From: Ancylobacter novellus
GTDB taxonomy: Bacteria > Pseudomonadota > Alphaproteobacteria > Rhizobiales > Xanthobacteraceae
Direction: 5' to 3'
NCBI GenBank assembly: GCA_003241485.1
Contig: QFQD01000028.1
Location: forward strand, 1-37,661
DNA length: 37,661 nt
Positions 23,545 through 34,092 of this stretch are shown here, piece after piece. The stretch's first letter is position 1. The number at the start of each line of letters is the position of its first letter. A program made the position numbers and the translations under genes. Below the pieces are notes generated by a model, which saw nothing but the letters and a program-made list of their open reading frames with translations, was not told the DNA's origin and searched no databases.

Positions 23545-24579
23545 ATGAGGAAAATTCTTCTCGGCAGCGCGGCCCTTGCACTGCTTGCCGTCACATCGGT
23601 CTCGATGGCTTCGGCCGCCGAACTGAAGTCCATCGCCATCCTCACCCCCGAGGCCGGCACCGATTACGGGTGGAACCAGCAGGGCATCGATGCCGCCAAG
23701 GCGGCCGGCGCCGCCGCCGGCGTCAAGGTGATCGTGGCCGACAATCTCGGCTATGGCGACGTGCGCCCGACACTGCGCGAAATGGCGCAGGACGGCGCCG
23801 GCCTCTTGATCGCCCATGCCAGCGGCTACAACACCTCCGCGCCGGAAATCGGCGAAGAGATGAAGGTGCCGGTCGCCATCGTCGACCGTCCGGACGCGAA
23901 GAAGGCCGGCGCGGTGGCCGACTACACCGCCAGCGGCCATGAGGGCGCCTATCTCGCCGGCCGCCTCGCCGCCAAGATGAGCAAGACCGGCACGGTCGGC
24001 ATCGTCGTCTCCGGCGAGCCCCCGTCGTGGAACTCGCAGTCCACCGCTTTCGCCGAAGGTGCCAAGGCCGAGAAGCCCGGCATCAATGTGCGCTACGCGG
24101 TGATCGGACCGGCGGCCTATTCCGACGCCGCCGGCGGCAAGCGCGTCACCGAGGCGCTGATCGCGGCCGGCGCCGACATCATCTTCGGCCAGGGCAACGG
24201 TTCCAGCTTCGGCATGCTGCAGGCGGTCGAGACCAACAAGGCGACCAATGGCGGCAAGGTCTATTTCATCGACGTGATCGGCGACAAGACCGCCATCGAC
24301 AAGGGCAACCTGCTCTCCTCGGTGGTGTGGAACCTGACGCCGGTCTATGCCGCCATGATCGCCGACATCAAGGCCGACAAGTACGGCTCGCATAACTACG
24401 ACATCAACCTCAAGGACGGTTCGGTCACCCTGCTCAAGACCAGCCACATCCCGGCCGATGTCTGGACGCAGATCGAGGCGATCAAGAAGGACATCGTCGA
24501 CGGCAAGATCAAGGTGAGCGCGCATTACGACGCCGAGACCGTGCACAAGATGGTCACCGCGCTGCCCACCGCGCAGTGA
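23545..24579 (+). CDS. BMP-family ABC transporter substrate-binding protein
   Basis: A 344-residue periplasmic binding protein of the basic membrane protein (Med/PnrA-like) family, whose studied members bind nucleosides and purine-like compounds. The signal peptide is MRKILLGSAALALLAVTSVS followed by MASA-AEL; no lipobox Cys is present, so it is soluble in the periplasm. Typical blocks are LTPEAGTDYGWNQQGIDAA, YGDVRPTLREMAQDGAGLLI, TASGHEGAYLAGRLAAKMSK, a family glycine-rich VGIVVSGEPPSW and DIIFGQGNGSSFGM. GAGG precedes the ATG by seven bases. It leads a four-gene transporter operon. With B6-catabolism genes on one side and a pyridine-ring operon on the other, a pyridine or vitamin B6 ligand is likely, but this is contextual. 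Confidence 0.92.
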   Translation: MRKILLGSAALALLAVTSVSMASAAELKSIAILTPEAGTDYGWNQQGIDAAKAAGAAAGVKVIVADNLGYGDVRPTLREMAQDGAGLLIAHASGYNTSAPEIGEEMKVPVAIVDRPDAKKAGAVADYTASGHEGAYLAGRLAAKMSKTGTVGIVVSGEPPSWNSQSTAFAEGAKAEKPGINVRYAVIGPAAYSDAAGGKRVTEALIAAGADIIFGQGNGSSFGMLQAVETNKATNGGKVYFIDVIGDKTAIDKGNLLSSVVWNLTPVYAAMIADIKADKYGSHNYDINLKDGSVTLLKTSHIPADVWTQIEAIKKDIVDGKIKVSAHYDAETVHKMVTALPTAQ

Positions 24580-24588
24580 TCCCGCGTT

Positions 24589-24616
24589 CCGGCGCGGCGG
24601 TCACTCGCCGCGCCGG
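24589..24616 (+). terminator. Strong hairpin between the binding-protein and ATPase genes
   Basis: Perfect 11-base arms CCGGCGCGGCG and CGCCGCGCCGG with a six-base loop lie ten bases after the binding-protein stop, in a 142-base gap. No T tract follows. Such stems after binding-protein genes usually cause partial termination or protect the upstream message, giving an excess of binding protein over membrane components. Confidence 0.6.
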
Positions 24617-24721
24617 CGCTTCGCCCAACCAGACGCGACGCCTGTCGTCCCGCAGCCACCGCCTGCCGCCTGATTGGCGCGACCGCGCCGGCGGCTGGCG
24701 GGGCCGGACATTGTTCGGATC

Positions 24722-26313
<1,592 letters not shown>

Positions 26314-26317
<4 letters not shown>

Positions 26318-27414
26318 GCGACACCACAGACATTGCCACCCCCGATCTCGGCAGCGAGCCCCTCCTCGCCCCGCGCGGCGGCGTCTGGCGCGACCGTGCC
26401 CGCCTGCTTGCCCTGGCGCTCGGCCCGGTACTGGGCTCCATCGTGCTGTCCGGCCTCGTGCTGCTGGCGCTCGGCGTCGATCCCTTCGCCTATTACGGCT
26501 ATGTGGTCGAGCGTGGCCTCCTCAACCCCTACGGCCTGCAGGCGACGCTGACGCGCATGGGGCCGCTGCTGCTCATCGCGGCGGGGCTCATCGTCGCCTT
26601 CCGGGCGGGCATCTGGAATCTGGGCGGCGACGGCCAGTTCCTGCTCAGCGCCGTGATCGTCGCCGCGCTCGGCCCGCTGCTGGCGCCCTATCTGCCGGTC
26701 TGGGCGGTGCTGCTCATCGGGCTTGTCGTCGGCGCGATGGTGGGTGCGGCCTGGTCGGTGCTGCCGGCGCTGCTCAAGGCCTATCAGGGCGTCAACGAGA
26801 TCATCACCACGCTGATGATGACCTTTCTCGGCGTCTCGCTCGCCAATGTGCTGGTGAAGCTGTTCTTCCGCGACCCCACCACCACCGTGCCGCAGACCCG
26901 CACGCTGGTTGTCGCCGACCGGCTGCCGCGGCTGTTCGACACCACCATTTCCAGCGGGCTTATCATCGGCCTCGTCGCCATCGTCGTCGTGCATCTCGTC
27001 ATGACGCGCACCGCCTTCGGCCTGAAGCTGCGCATCGTGGGGGCCAATCCCCGCGCGGCCATTCATGCCGGCCTGTCGGTGCCCACGCTGACGGTCGCGA
27101 CCTTCGCCATCTCGGCGGCGCTGGCAGGGCTGGCGGGCGCGGTGGAGATCATGGGCGTGCAGGGCAATGTGCGCGCCGACTGGAACCCCGCCTACAGCCT
27201 CACCGTGGTGCCGCTGGTCTTCCTGGCGCGCTTCAACGGCTTCGCCTCCATCGCCTTCGTGTTCCTGTTCTCGGTGCTGTCGATCGGCGGCGAGAGCGCG
27301 GCGCGGCGCACCGGCGTGCCGAACTTCTTCACCCTCGTCGTGGTGGCGATCCTGCTCGTCATGCTCGGCATTACCGAATATCTCGACCAGCGCCGCCGCG
27401 CGGCCGGCAAGTAG
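26314..27414 (+). CDS. ABC transporter permease 1 (BMP type)
   Basis: A 366-residue inner-membrane permease of the BPD_transp_2 family. After a polar leader of about 30 residues come roughly ten hydrophobic helices. The family hallmark is visible: LLIAAGLIVAFRAGIWNLGG, where the NIGG-like motif marks BMP and ribose-type permeases, and LLKAYQGVNEIITTLMM, the cytosolic coupling loop with the conserved NE. The ATG overlaps the ATPase stop (ATGA), so expression is coupled. It forms a heterodimer with the next gene product. The N-terminal extension and order match YufP/NupP-like permeases of nucleoside importers. Confidence 0.92.
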
Positions 27415-27425
27415 GGGGCCACGCG

Positions 27426-28361
27426 ATGTCCGGGCTGTTCACCGACGCCTTCCTCACCTCGCTGGTCCTCGGCGCGCTGACCGCCGGCCTGCCGCTGATG
27501 CTCGCCGGCCTTGGCGAACAGATCTCGGAAAAGGCCGGCGTGCTGAATATCGGCATCGAGGGCATGATGCTGTTCGGCGCCTATCTCGGCTTTCTGGTCG
27601 CCTATGACACCGGCTCGATCTGGCTCGGCTTCCTCGGCGGCGGCATTGGCGGCATGCTGGTGGCGGTGCCCATGGCGCTGTTCTGCATCCGGCTCGGCCT
27701 CAGCCAGATCGTCATCGGCATCGCCCTGACGCTGGGCGCCGAGGGGCTGACCGCGCTGCTGCACCATTTCCAGTTCGCGCAGAGCTATCCGCGCCTGCCG
27801 GCGGTGGAGACGCTGGCGCTTCCCGGCCTGTCGCAGATACCCGTGCTCGGCCCGGCGCTGTTCGACCGCCCGCCCATCGTCTATGTCGCCATGCTGGCGG
27901 TGGCGGTGACGGCCTATGTGTTCCGCTACACCCAGGCGGGCCTCGCCCTGCAGGCGGCGGGCGACAAGCCGGCGGCGCTCGATGCGGCTGGCGTCAGTGT
28001 CGGGCGCGTGCGCACTTTGGCCGTGCTCACCACCGGCTTCCTCGCCGGCATTGGCGGGGCGTTCATGTCGCAGGTCGGCGCGGGGATCTTCGTGCCCTTC
28101 ATGACCAATGGCGCCGGCTTCATCGGCATCGTGCTGGCCATGCAGGCGCGCGGGCGTCCGCTCTTCGTGCTCGCCGGCGCGCTGCTGTTCGGCGCCTGCC
28201 TCTCCGCCACCACCGCGCTGCAGGTGGCCGGCGTGAGCATCCCGACCGATGTGATCCAGATGCTGCCCTTCGCCGCCGTGCTCGCGGTGCTGGTGCTGTT
28301 CGGCCGCCGCGCCAGCCTGCCGCCGGCGCTCGGCACCCATTACGTCCGGGGGGCGCGATGA
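27426..28361 (+). CDS. ABC transporter permease 2 (BMP type)
   Basis: A 311-residue permease, shorter partner of permease 1, of the YufQ/NupQ-like class. The start has SLVLGALTAGLPLMLAGLGE and the hallmark KAGVLNIGIEGMMLFGAYLG, followed by SIWLGFLGGGIGGMLVAVPM and the coupling segment LGLSQIVIGIALTLGAEGLT. The C-terminal part has VSIPTDVIQMLPFAAVLAVL as in the family. GGGGG lies seven bases before the ATG. It ends the transporter operon, 20 bases from the convergent aminotransferase gene, with no obvious terminator between. Confidence 0.92.
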   Translation: MSGLFTDAFLTSLVLGALTAGLPLMLAGLGEQISEKAGVLNIGIEGMMLFGAYLGFLVAYDTGSIWLGFLGGGIGGMLVAVPMALFCIRLGLSQIVIGIALTLGAEGLTALLHHFQFAQSYPRLPAVETLALPGLSQIPVLGPALFDRPPIVYVAMLAVAVTAYVFRYTQAGLALQAAGDKPAALDAAGVSVGRVRTLAVLTTGFLAGIGGAFMSQVGAGIFVPFMTNGAGFIGIVLAMQARGRPLFVLAGALLFGACLSATTALQVAGVSIPTDVIQMLPFAAVLAVLVLFGRRASLPPALGTHYVRGAR

Positions 28362-28381
28362 ACGCGCCCCGCCCGCCCGGC

Positions 28382-29557
28382 TCAGCCCGCGTCGATGACG
28401 GCCAGCGCCGCCGCGACGCCGGCGCCGACATCGACCTTGTGGCCGAGCGCGCCCAGCGCGCCGCCGAAGGCGGTAAGCGCCACCACGGCATAGAGCGGCT
28501 GCGCGGTCGGGCCCATATGGCCGATGCGGGTGAGCCTGCCGAGCGTCTCGCCGCGGCCGGAGGACAGCACGACGCCGTAGCGGGCGCGCACTTCCGCCCG
28601 CAGCACGGCCTCGTCGATGCCCTCGGGCGTGCGCACGGCGGTCGCGGTGGGCGAGGCGAAGCTCTCCTGCGCCGGCCAGATCGGCAGGCCCATCGCCTTC
28701 AGCCCGGCGCGGCAGGCCTTGGCGGTCAGCGCATGGCGCGCCCACACCTTTTCCGGCCCTTCGGCGATATAGAGGTCGATGGCCGCCTCCAGCCCGTTGA
28801 TCTCCGCCACCGAGGGGGTGAAGGGGAACGGCATGTCGGCACGCCAGGCATCCTCCCAGTCGAGGATCGACAGGATGGACGCGCGCGGCGCCTGCGGATT
28901 GGCCTTCATCTTCGCCCAGGCGCGGTTGGACACGCCGAGAATGGTCAGGCCGGGCGGGCAGCCCAGGCACTTATTGGGGCCGGTGACCAGAAGGTCGATG
29001 GAGGCCGATTCGGCATCGACCTTCATGCCGCCGAAGGACGAGACGGCGTCGACCAGGAACAGCGCGCCATGCGCCTTCACCACCGCGCCGATCTCGGCGA
29101 CCGGGTTGACGGTGCCCGAGGGCGTGTCGTGGTGGCACAGCGCGACCACCGTCACATCCGGCCGCGCGGCCAGCGCGCGGGCGACGGCCTGCGGATCGAT
29201 CACCTCATTATACGGCACCGCGAGTTCGACGATCTCCGCGCCCGAGCGCGCTGCCCAGGGCGCGAAGCCCTTGGAATAGACGCCCGAGACGAGGTTCAGC
29301 ACCACATCGTCGCGCCCGATCAGCGAGACGGCGGCCGCCTCCAGCCCGAGCACCGGCTCGCCCTGCAGGATGACCGGCATGGTCTGGCTCTTCACGACCG
29401 TGGCGAGCTTCTCGGTGACACGCTGATAGGTGGCCTGGAACGCCGGGTCGTAATCGTAGAGCACCGTGGCGGCGAGGCCGCGCAGGACGGCGGGATAGGC
29501 ATCGACGGGGCCGGTCGTGAGAGTGAAGACCGGCAGGTCGCTGGGCGCGTAACGCAT
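28382..29557 (-). CDS. ppaT: Pyridoxamine-pyruvate aminotransferase
   Basis: Transfers the amino group of free pyridoxamine to pyruvate, giving pyridoxal and L-alanine, an entry step of vitamin B6 catabolism. The 391-residue protein matches the Mesorhizobium loti enzyme (393 residues) along its length: LTTGPVDAYPAVLRGL, TVLYDYDPAFQ, GEPVLGLEAAA, CHHDTPSGTVNP, DAVSSFGGMK, VTGPNKCLGCPPGL, SSGRGETLGRLTRIGHMGPT. The Schiff-base lysine is Lys196. Glu67, Tyr94, Cys197, Arg335 and Arg344 fall one position below the M. loti active-site numbers I recall (68, 95, 198, 336, 345), consistent with one extra N-terminal residue there. It is divergent from a GntR gene across 404 bases. A serine-glyoxylate-type aminotransferase is the fallback, but identity looks too high for that. 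Confidence 0.93.
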   Translation of the reverse strand: MRYAPSDLPVFTLTTGPVDAYPAVLRGLAATVLYDYDPAFQATYQRVTEKLATVVKSQTMPVILQGEPVLGLEAAAVSLIGRDDVVLNLVSGVYSKGFAPWAARSGAEIVELAVPYNEVIDPQAVARALAARPDVTVVALCHHDTPSGTVNPVAEIGAVVKAHGALFLVDAVSSFGGMKVDAESASIDLLVTGPNKCLGCPPGLTILGVSNRAWAKMKANPQAPRASILSILDWEDAWRADMPFPFTPSVAEINGLEAAIDLYIAEGPEKVWARHALTAKACRAGLKAMGLPIWPAQESFASPTATAVRTPEGIDEAVLRAEVRARYGVVLSSGRGETLGRLTRIGHMGPTAQPLYAVVALTAFGGALGALGHKVDVGAGVAAALAVIDAG

Positions 29558-29961
29558 GGCTTTGCTCTGGATGGTTATTGGGGCTGCCGGTCCTTCGGTG
29601 GCACGGCGGAGCTTTCCAACCAAAACACAACCGAAATTCCAACAATGGTTCAAGATTGGCACCTCGTCTCGTCGAGGGCAACAGCTTTGGCGAAGCGCGG
29701 GACACAAAGCGAGGAAGACCAGCTCCGGCGCTTTTACCTCAGCATCAAGGTATCAAAAGACCTTCGCGGCCGGCACAAGGCCGCGCGCGCGGCACCACGC
29801 CAGGGACATGTCGGCAACCAAAGCGCGCCTTCCGGCCTCGACCAGCCGGCAACCAATATTGTAAATGGGCAATCCCGCCCGTACATTTCGCGGTGGGGCC
29901 GATCCGCGCTGCTCGCTCCAGACGTTTCGCAGCGGCCGGCAGTTCCCACACGAGAACGGAC
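29558..29961. promoter_or_regulatory. 404-base divergent region between ppaT and the GntR gene
   Basis: No convincing gene is seen; the open frames here read as low-complexity shadows. The stretch contains AT-richer patches near 29610-29660 and 29845-29865, a small palindrome CAATATTG at about 29854, and a GC-rich inverted repeat CGCGGCC-7-GGCCGCG at 29765-29785. On the minus strand near 29645 the sequence CTTGAACCATTGTTGG loosely resembles the CTTGACCA elements upstream of the monooxygenase operon, and TTTTGGTTG recurs at both places. Promoters for both directions must lie here, but I could not assign them. Confidence 0.4.
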
Positions 29962-30711
29962 ATGACCTCGATGGACGCGATAGCGGACAAAACCGGGCGC
30001 AAGACGCCCCGCAAACCGGACGCAGAGGGCCATGGCGGCAACGCCGAGGCGCGCGAGCCGGCCGGCCTCGAGGAACTGGTCGAATCGGTTCGCGCCATCC
30101 TTGCCCGCACGGGCAGCATGCCGCCGGAACGCACGGTCGCCGAAGACCTGAACGTGAAGCGCCACACGCTGCGCCGCGCGCTCGGCGTGCTGCGCGCCCG
30201 CGGCGAACTGGAGCCGGCCCGCGCCGGCCGGCGCGCCTCGACGCCCCCCGGCATCGAGGGCAGCCGCAACCTCATCAATTCGACCAACCCGCTTGAGGTG
30301 ATGGAACTGCGGCTGATGCTGGAGCCCTCGCTGGCGCGGCTGGCGGCGCTGCGGGCCAGCCCGGTTGAGATCGACCGCATCCTGCGCGCCGCCACCACAT
30401 CTCCGGATGCGGATCCCATCGCCGCCGACATGGTGTTCCACAAGGCGATCGCCGCCGGCGCGCGCAACGCCCTCGCCTCCGAACTCTATGTGCTGCTGCA
30501 CCGGGTCGCGAGCGATGGCCGGCTGCGCTACACCGACAGCGACGTCACGCTGGTCCCCGAGCGCGTGCGGCTGCGCGACTGCGAGCATCAGCAGATCGCC
30601 GAGGCCATCGCCGCGCGCGACCCGGAAGCGGCCGAGCGCTCCATGTGGCAGCACCTGGCGACGCTTCAGCAGAAGATCATGGGCCGGCTGGCGCCGGGCG
30701 GCGCCCTCTAG
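29962..30711 (+). CDS. GntR-family regulator, FCD subfamily, probable B6-catabolism regulator
   Basis: A 249-residue regulator. A polar, basic leader (residues 1-32) is followed by a winged helix at about 36-105 (MPPERTVAEDLNVKRHTLRRALGVLRARG) and an FCD effector domain (about 112-235) with VMELRLMLEPSLARLAALRA, MVFHKAIAAGARNALASELY and the late CEHQQIAEAIAARDPEAAERSMWQHL, whose His residues fit the metal/ligand site of FCD proteins. It lies between ppaT (divergent) and the pyridoxine oxidase gene (95 bases downstream, same strand), so it very probably controls both. The inducer could be a pyridoxal-derived acid. An in-frame ATG three codons later (29971) is an alternative start. Confidence 0.88.
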   Translation: MTSMDAIADKTGRKTPRKPDAEGHGGNAEAREPAGLEELVESVRAILARTGSMPPERTVAEDLNVKRHTLRRALGVLRARGELEPARAGRRASTPPGIEGSRNLINSTNPLEVMELRLMLEPSLARLAALRASPVEIDRILRAATTSPDADPIAADMVFHKAIAAGARNALASELYVLLHRVASDGRLRYTDSDVTLVPERVRLRDCEHQQIAEAIAARDPEAAERSMWQHLATLQQKIMGRLAPGGAL

Positions 30712-30806
30712 GCCTGAGCTTCAACGCTCCTGTTTCCATCTCCCTCCGTCGGCGCCTGCCGCGCGGAAACGCTCCCTCTTTGCCCGAAATCCGTGGAGAG
30801 ACTGTG

Positions 30807-32351
30807 ATGAAATCCTTCGATGTGCTGGTCATCGGCGCGGGTTCCGCGGGCTGCGTTCTTGCCGCCCGCCTGTCGGAGGATCCTCATCTGCGCGTCGGGC
30901 TGATCGAGGCCGGCGAGCAGCCGTCCGACCCCGATATCGCCAATCCGATGAAATGGGTGGCGCTCCAGGACCGCCCCTATGACTGGGCTTACCGCACCGT
31001 GCCGCAGCCGGGCACGGCCGAGCGCATCCACCCCTGGCCGCGCGGGCGCGTCGTCGGCGGGTCGAGCTGCCTGCACGCCATGGCGCATGTGCGCGGCCAT
31101 GCCGATGATTTCGCGCCCTGGGCCGCCGCCACGGGCGATGCCCGCTGGTCCTATGAGGGCCTGCTGCCGGGCTTTCGCCGAAGCGAGAGCTTCTCAAAGG
31201 GCGCCAGCGCCCGGCATGGCGCCGATGGCCCGCTCACGGTCTATCTCCCCGACGAGGAACTCAGCCCCGTGGTGAAGGCCTATATGGCAGCGGGCATTGC
31301 GCGCGGCGTGCCGTTTATCGGCGAGCACAATGCCGGCCCGCTCAACGGCGTCGCCCCCAATTCCCTCACCATCCGCGACGGCCGCCGCGTGAGCGCCGCC
31401 GATGCCTATCTCACGCCCGCCGCTGGACGGGCGAACCTCACCCTCATCACCGGGGCGCTGGTGCACCGGCTGATTGTCGAGGGCAACCGGATCACCGGCG
31501 CGCTGGTCGAGCGGGACGGTGCCCTCCAGCCGATCCATGCCGAGCGCATCCTGCTCAGCACCGGCGCGGTGGCCTCGCCGCTGCTGCTGATGCGCTCGGG
31601 CATCGGCCCGGCGGCCGATCTGAAGGCGGCCGGCATCGCCTGCATCGCCGATCGCACCGATGTCGGCGGCAATCTCCACGACCATCTGCTCACCGCCGGC
31701 AATGTCTATCGCGCGCGCCGCCCGGTGCCGCCCTCAAGGCTGCAGCACTCCGAATCGCTGATGTATCTGAACGCCGCCGACCCGACGCAGGCGGACGGCG
31801 CCCCCGATATCGTGCTCGGCTGCGTCGCGGCGCCGAGTGTGTCGGAGTGCTTCACCGCCCCGGCTTACGGCTCGGCCTACACGCTGCTGTCCGGCGTCAC
31901 CCACCCGACCTCGCGCGGGCGCCTCACCGTCACCGGCCCGGGCCTTGCGGCGCCCCCGCGCATCGATCCGGCCTACCTGTCGACCGAACACGACCGGCGC
32001 CTGGCGCGGCGCGCGCTGGAGCTCGCGCGCGAGATCGGCCATGCGAGCGCGCTGGACGAATGGCGGGCAGAGGAGATCTATCCGGGTCTCGACGTGCAGG
32101 GCGAGAAAGCGATTGATGCGTTCCTTGCCCGCGCGGTCATCACCCACCACCACCCCGTCGGCACCTGCCGCATGGGCGCGGATGCCGACGCGGTGGTCGA
32201 TGCCGATTTGCGGCTCAACGGCTTCGAGGGCCTCCACATCGTCGACGCGTCGGTGATACCGACCATCACGTCGGGCCCGGTGCACGCTGCCATTCTCGCC
32301 ATTGCCGAGACCTTCGCCGCCGGCTTCGCGCGCGACGGGCGCACCGGTTAG
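30807..32351 (+). CDS. pno: Pyridoxine 4-oxidase, GMC flavoprotein oxidoreductase
   Basis: Oxidises pyridoxine to pyridoxal with FAD, first step of pyridoxine catabolism. The 514-residue GMC protein has the FAD motif VLVIGAGSAGCVLAARLSED, EAGEQPSDPDIANPMKWVAL, PRGRVVGGSSCLHAMAHVRG, GVAPNSLTIRDGRRVSAADA and PVPPSRLQHSESLMYLNA, all very close to the M. loti pyridoxine 4-oxidase. The C-terminal active site is THHHPVGTCRMG with His447 and His449, and Pro491 in TSGPVHAAILAI; these match the spacing of His460, His462 and Pro504 that I recall for that enzyme. GGAGAG lies six bases before the ATG. Choline dehydrogenase-like GMC proteins are the alternative, but PSRLQHSES and the ppaT neighbour favour pyridoxine. 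Confidence 0.9.
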   Translation: MKSFDVLVIGAGSAGCVLAARLSEDPHLRVGLIEAGEQPSDPDIANPMKWVALQDRPYDWAYRTVPQPGTAERIHPWPRGRVVGGSSCLHAMAHVRGHADDFAPWAAATGDARWSYEGLLPGFRRSESFSKGASARHGADGPLTVYLPDEELSPVVKAYMAAGIARGVPFIGEHNAGPLNGVAPNSLTIRDGRRVSAADAYLTPAAGRANLTLITGALVHRLIVEGNRITGALVERDGALQPIHAERILLSTGAVASPLLLMRSGIGPAADLKAAGIACIADRTDVGGNLHDHLLTAGNVYRARRPVPPSRLQHSESLMYLNAADPTQADGAPDIVLGCVAAPSVSECFTAPAYGSAYTLLSGVTHPTSRGRLTVTGPGLAAPPRIDPAYLSTEHDRRLARRALELAREIGHASALDEWRAEEIYPGLDVQGEKAIDAFLARAVITHHHPVGTCRMGADADAVVDADLRLNGFEGLHIVDASVIPTITSGPVHAAILAIAETFAAGFARDGRTG

Positions 32352-32363
32352 GCGCGGCGCCGT

Positions 32364-32546
32364 TCAGTTCGTGGTTTCGAGGCTATGTTTGCCGAGGTCC
32401 TTCTTCTCGGCGATGAAGCGGGCGGCAAGGACGAACGCACCCATGGTGAACTCGCGGCCGTGCTCGGCGATCATCCGCTCAGCCAGTGCGGCGATTTCCT
32501 CGAAGAATTTGTCCTTGCTCTCGGCGGTCGTGTCGAGCGACGTCAT
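32364..32546 (-). CDS. Small conserved-looking protein of unknown function
   Basis: A 60-residue soluble, largely helical protein (FFEEIAALAERMIAEHGREFT, then MGAFVLAARFIAEKKDLGKH). Its ATG overlaps the stop of the beta-propeller gene by four bases (ATGA), so it is translated as part of that minus-strand operon, which supports a real gene despite the size. There are no signal peptide, Cys residues or known motif. It converges on the pyridoxine oxidase gene with a 12-base gap. I do not recognise the family; a small partner of the propeller protein is likely from context. Confidence 0.65.
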   Translation of the reverse strand: MTSLDTTAESKDKFFEEIAALAERMIAEHGREFTMGAFVLAARFIAEKKDLGKHSLETTN

Positions 32547-33664
32547 GCTGTCCTCCTGTCGATCTGTTTGAACATGTGGGCGGGCAGGTCGATCACCCCG
32601 GCCCAGCCTTGAGCGGCGTGAAAGGCAAGGTGCTCGCCATCCGGCGACCAGGCGAGGTCGCGCAGGCCGCCCGGCGCCGGATCGCGGATGACGAGTTCGT
32701 CGCGCTGGCCGATGGCCGCGATCACGATCATGCCGTTCTCATAGCCGGCCGCGACGAGCGGCAGCCGGGGATGCAGCCGCGCCGCCTCGACAGCGACAAG
32801 ACCGGCCCGACCGGTCTCTGCCGTCCTCCCCGCCTCCCAGACGATGATGCGGAAGGCGCCGCCGGTAACAAGGTGTCGTCCATCGGCGCTCCAGTCGAGC
32901 GTGCGCACCGGCGCGGGATAGTCCGGTAGTCGCAGCACCCGGCGGTCCGCGATGTCGATCAGCGCCGCGCCGCCGTCGAGCAGACCCACGGCGAGCCGGG
33001 AGCCATCGGGCGACCATGACAGGGCCTCGACCGGCCCGAGGGCGGTCTCGAAACGCTCACCGGCTTCGCCTTGCAGGTCGATGACGGAGAGACTCGCCTC
33101 GAAGCCGAGCGCGACCCTCTGCCCGTCGGGCGCGGGGGCGACGACGCGGGCGATACCGTCATAGCGCGCCACCGCGACTGCCGTGCCGCCATCAGGATCA
33201 TAGCGCGTGACGCTGCCGCTCGCCGCAACCCAGCCTGTGGGATCGCCCGCGCCGCCGGCAGCCATGGCGTCCACCCCCGCGCTGTCGTGCTCCACCACAA
33301 CCCGCGTCGAACCATCGGCCGCCAGACGCACCACCCGGCCGGAGGCGCATCCGGCCAGAAACCCGGAGGGGCCGAAGGCGGCAAGACGCAGCGGCCCTTC
33401 GCCCACCGGCACCCGGACCGGCGCCGCCGCCGGCCGGGCGCGCGGAGAAATGGTCGACCGGCCGTCCTCGATCGACATCCGCCAGCGCGTTCCCGCCGCT
33501 TCCGGATCGTCCATCGAAACCAGGGCAACGGTGCCATCCGCCAGCGCAAAGGCGAGGCTGGCACCATCGCGGGAGAAGGCACAGCACTTCGCCTCCGCCT
33601 CCAGCCGCCACTGGCGTGCCAGAAGTGCGAAGAGTGGCGATGTGTCGGCTTCCGTCGTGCTCAT
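32543..33664 (-). CDS. WD40-like beta-propeller protein
   Basis: A 373-residue protein made of repeated beta-propeller blades. Recurrent WD40-style pieces include CAFSRDGASLAFALADGTVALVS, LSWSPDGSRLAVGLLDGGAALID, LDWSADGRHLVTGGAFRIIVWE and LAWSPDGEHLAFHAAQGWAGVID, consistent with six or seven blades over the whole length. No signal peptide is seen, so it is probably cytosolic and a protein-protein scaffold. The ATG at 33664 was chosen because GGGAG lies upstream and the longer frame adds unconserved sequence. It is coupled to the 60-residue gene downstream and follows the coiled-coil gene, all behind a sigma-54 activator. Its partner is unknown. Confidence 0.85.
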   Translation of the reverse strand: MSTTEADTSPLFALLARQWRLEAEAKCCAFSRDGASLAFALADGTVALVSMDDPEAAGTRWRMSIEDGRSTISPRARPAAAPVRVPVGEGPLRLAAFGPSGFLAGCASGRVVRLAADGSTRVVVEHDSAGVDAMAAGGAGDPTGWVAASGSVTRYDPDGGTAVAVARYDGIARVVAPAPDGQRVALGFEASLSVIDLQGEAGERFETALGPVEALSWSPDGSRLAVGLLDGGAALIDIADRRVLRLPDYPAPVRTLDWSADGRHLVTGGAFRIIVWEAGRTAETGRAGLVAVEAARLHPRLPLVAAGYENGMIVIAAIGQRDELVIRDPAPGGLRDLAWSPDGEHLAFHAAQGWAGVIDLPAHMFKQIDRRTA

Positions 33665-33699
33665 TTCATCTGCTCCCTGCCGATGCCCGTCCACCAGGC

Positions 33700-33999
33700 T
33701 CAGCTCTCGCTGATCTGGCGGTCCACCGCATCGAGCCGCCTGTGCCATTCCACGAGTTCGCTCTCATCCTCGGCGAGCCGAGCTTCGGCCGTGCCGCACT
33801 GCGCCCGCGCCTGCGCCAGACGCTCCGCTCCGGCCGCGGCATCCCCGCCCTGCGGCAGGTCGCGCTCGCACAGCATCACTTCCAGCTCGAAGCCGCTCAG
33901 GATCTGCCGGTTCTGCAGCTGGCGCGCATTCAGGCGCGCGATCTCCTGCACGATCTCCAGGCGCTGGCCGAGCAGCGCACGCAATTGCTGCGTTTCCAT
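33700..33999 (-). CDS. Coiled-coil protein of unknown function
   Basis: A 99-residue, highly charged, almost entirely helical protein. Heptad-like stretches (LRALLGQRLEIVQEIARLNA, LAQARAQCGTAEARLAEDES) predict a coiled coil. Two Cys residues (in MLCERD and AQCGTA) are present. The ATG at 33999 has GGAGGA about nine bases upstream; an in-frame ATG 13 codons earlier is possible. It lies 35 bases before the propeller gene and on the same strand as the sigma-54 activator set. I do not recognise the family. It could be a structural or chaperone partner of the propeller protein, but this is a guess. Confidence 0.6.
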   Translation of the reverse strand: METQQLRALLGQRLEIVQEIARLNARQLQNRQILSGFELEVMLCERDLPQGGDAAAGAERLAQARAQCGTAEARLAEDESELVEWHRRLDAVDRQISES

Positions 34000-34092
34000 C
34001 ACCGCGCGTCCTCCGCCGGTTGCTGTCCGTCTGGACATCGGGTCGCGCCCGGCCGGATAATGCCGGCCTGTCCCCCAAAAACGGCCGGCGAC

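Noticed and set aside
29558..29961. Plus-strand frames extending the GntR gene upstream by more than 120 residues
   Set aside because: The extension is low-complexity and lies in the divergent control region. The ATG at 29962 gives a normal FCD regulator length.
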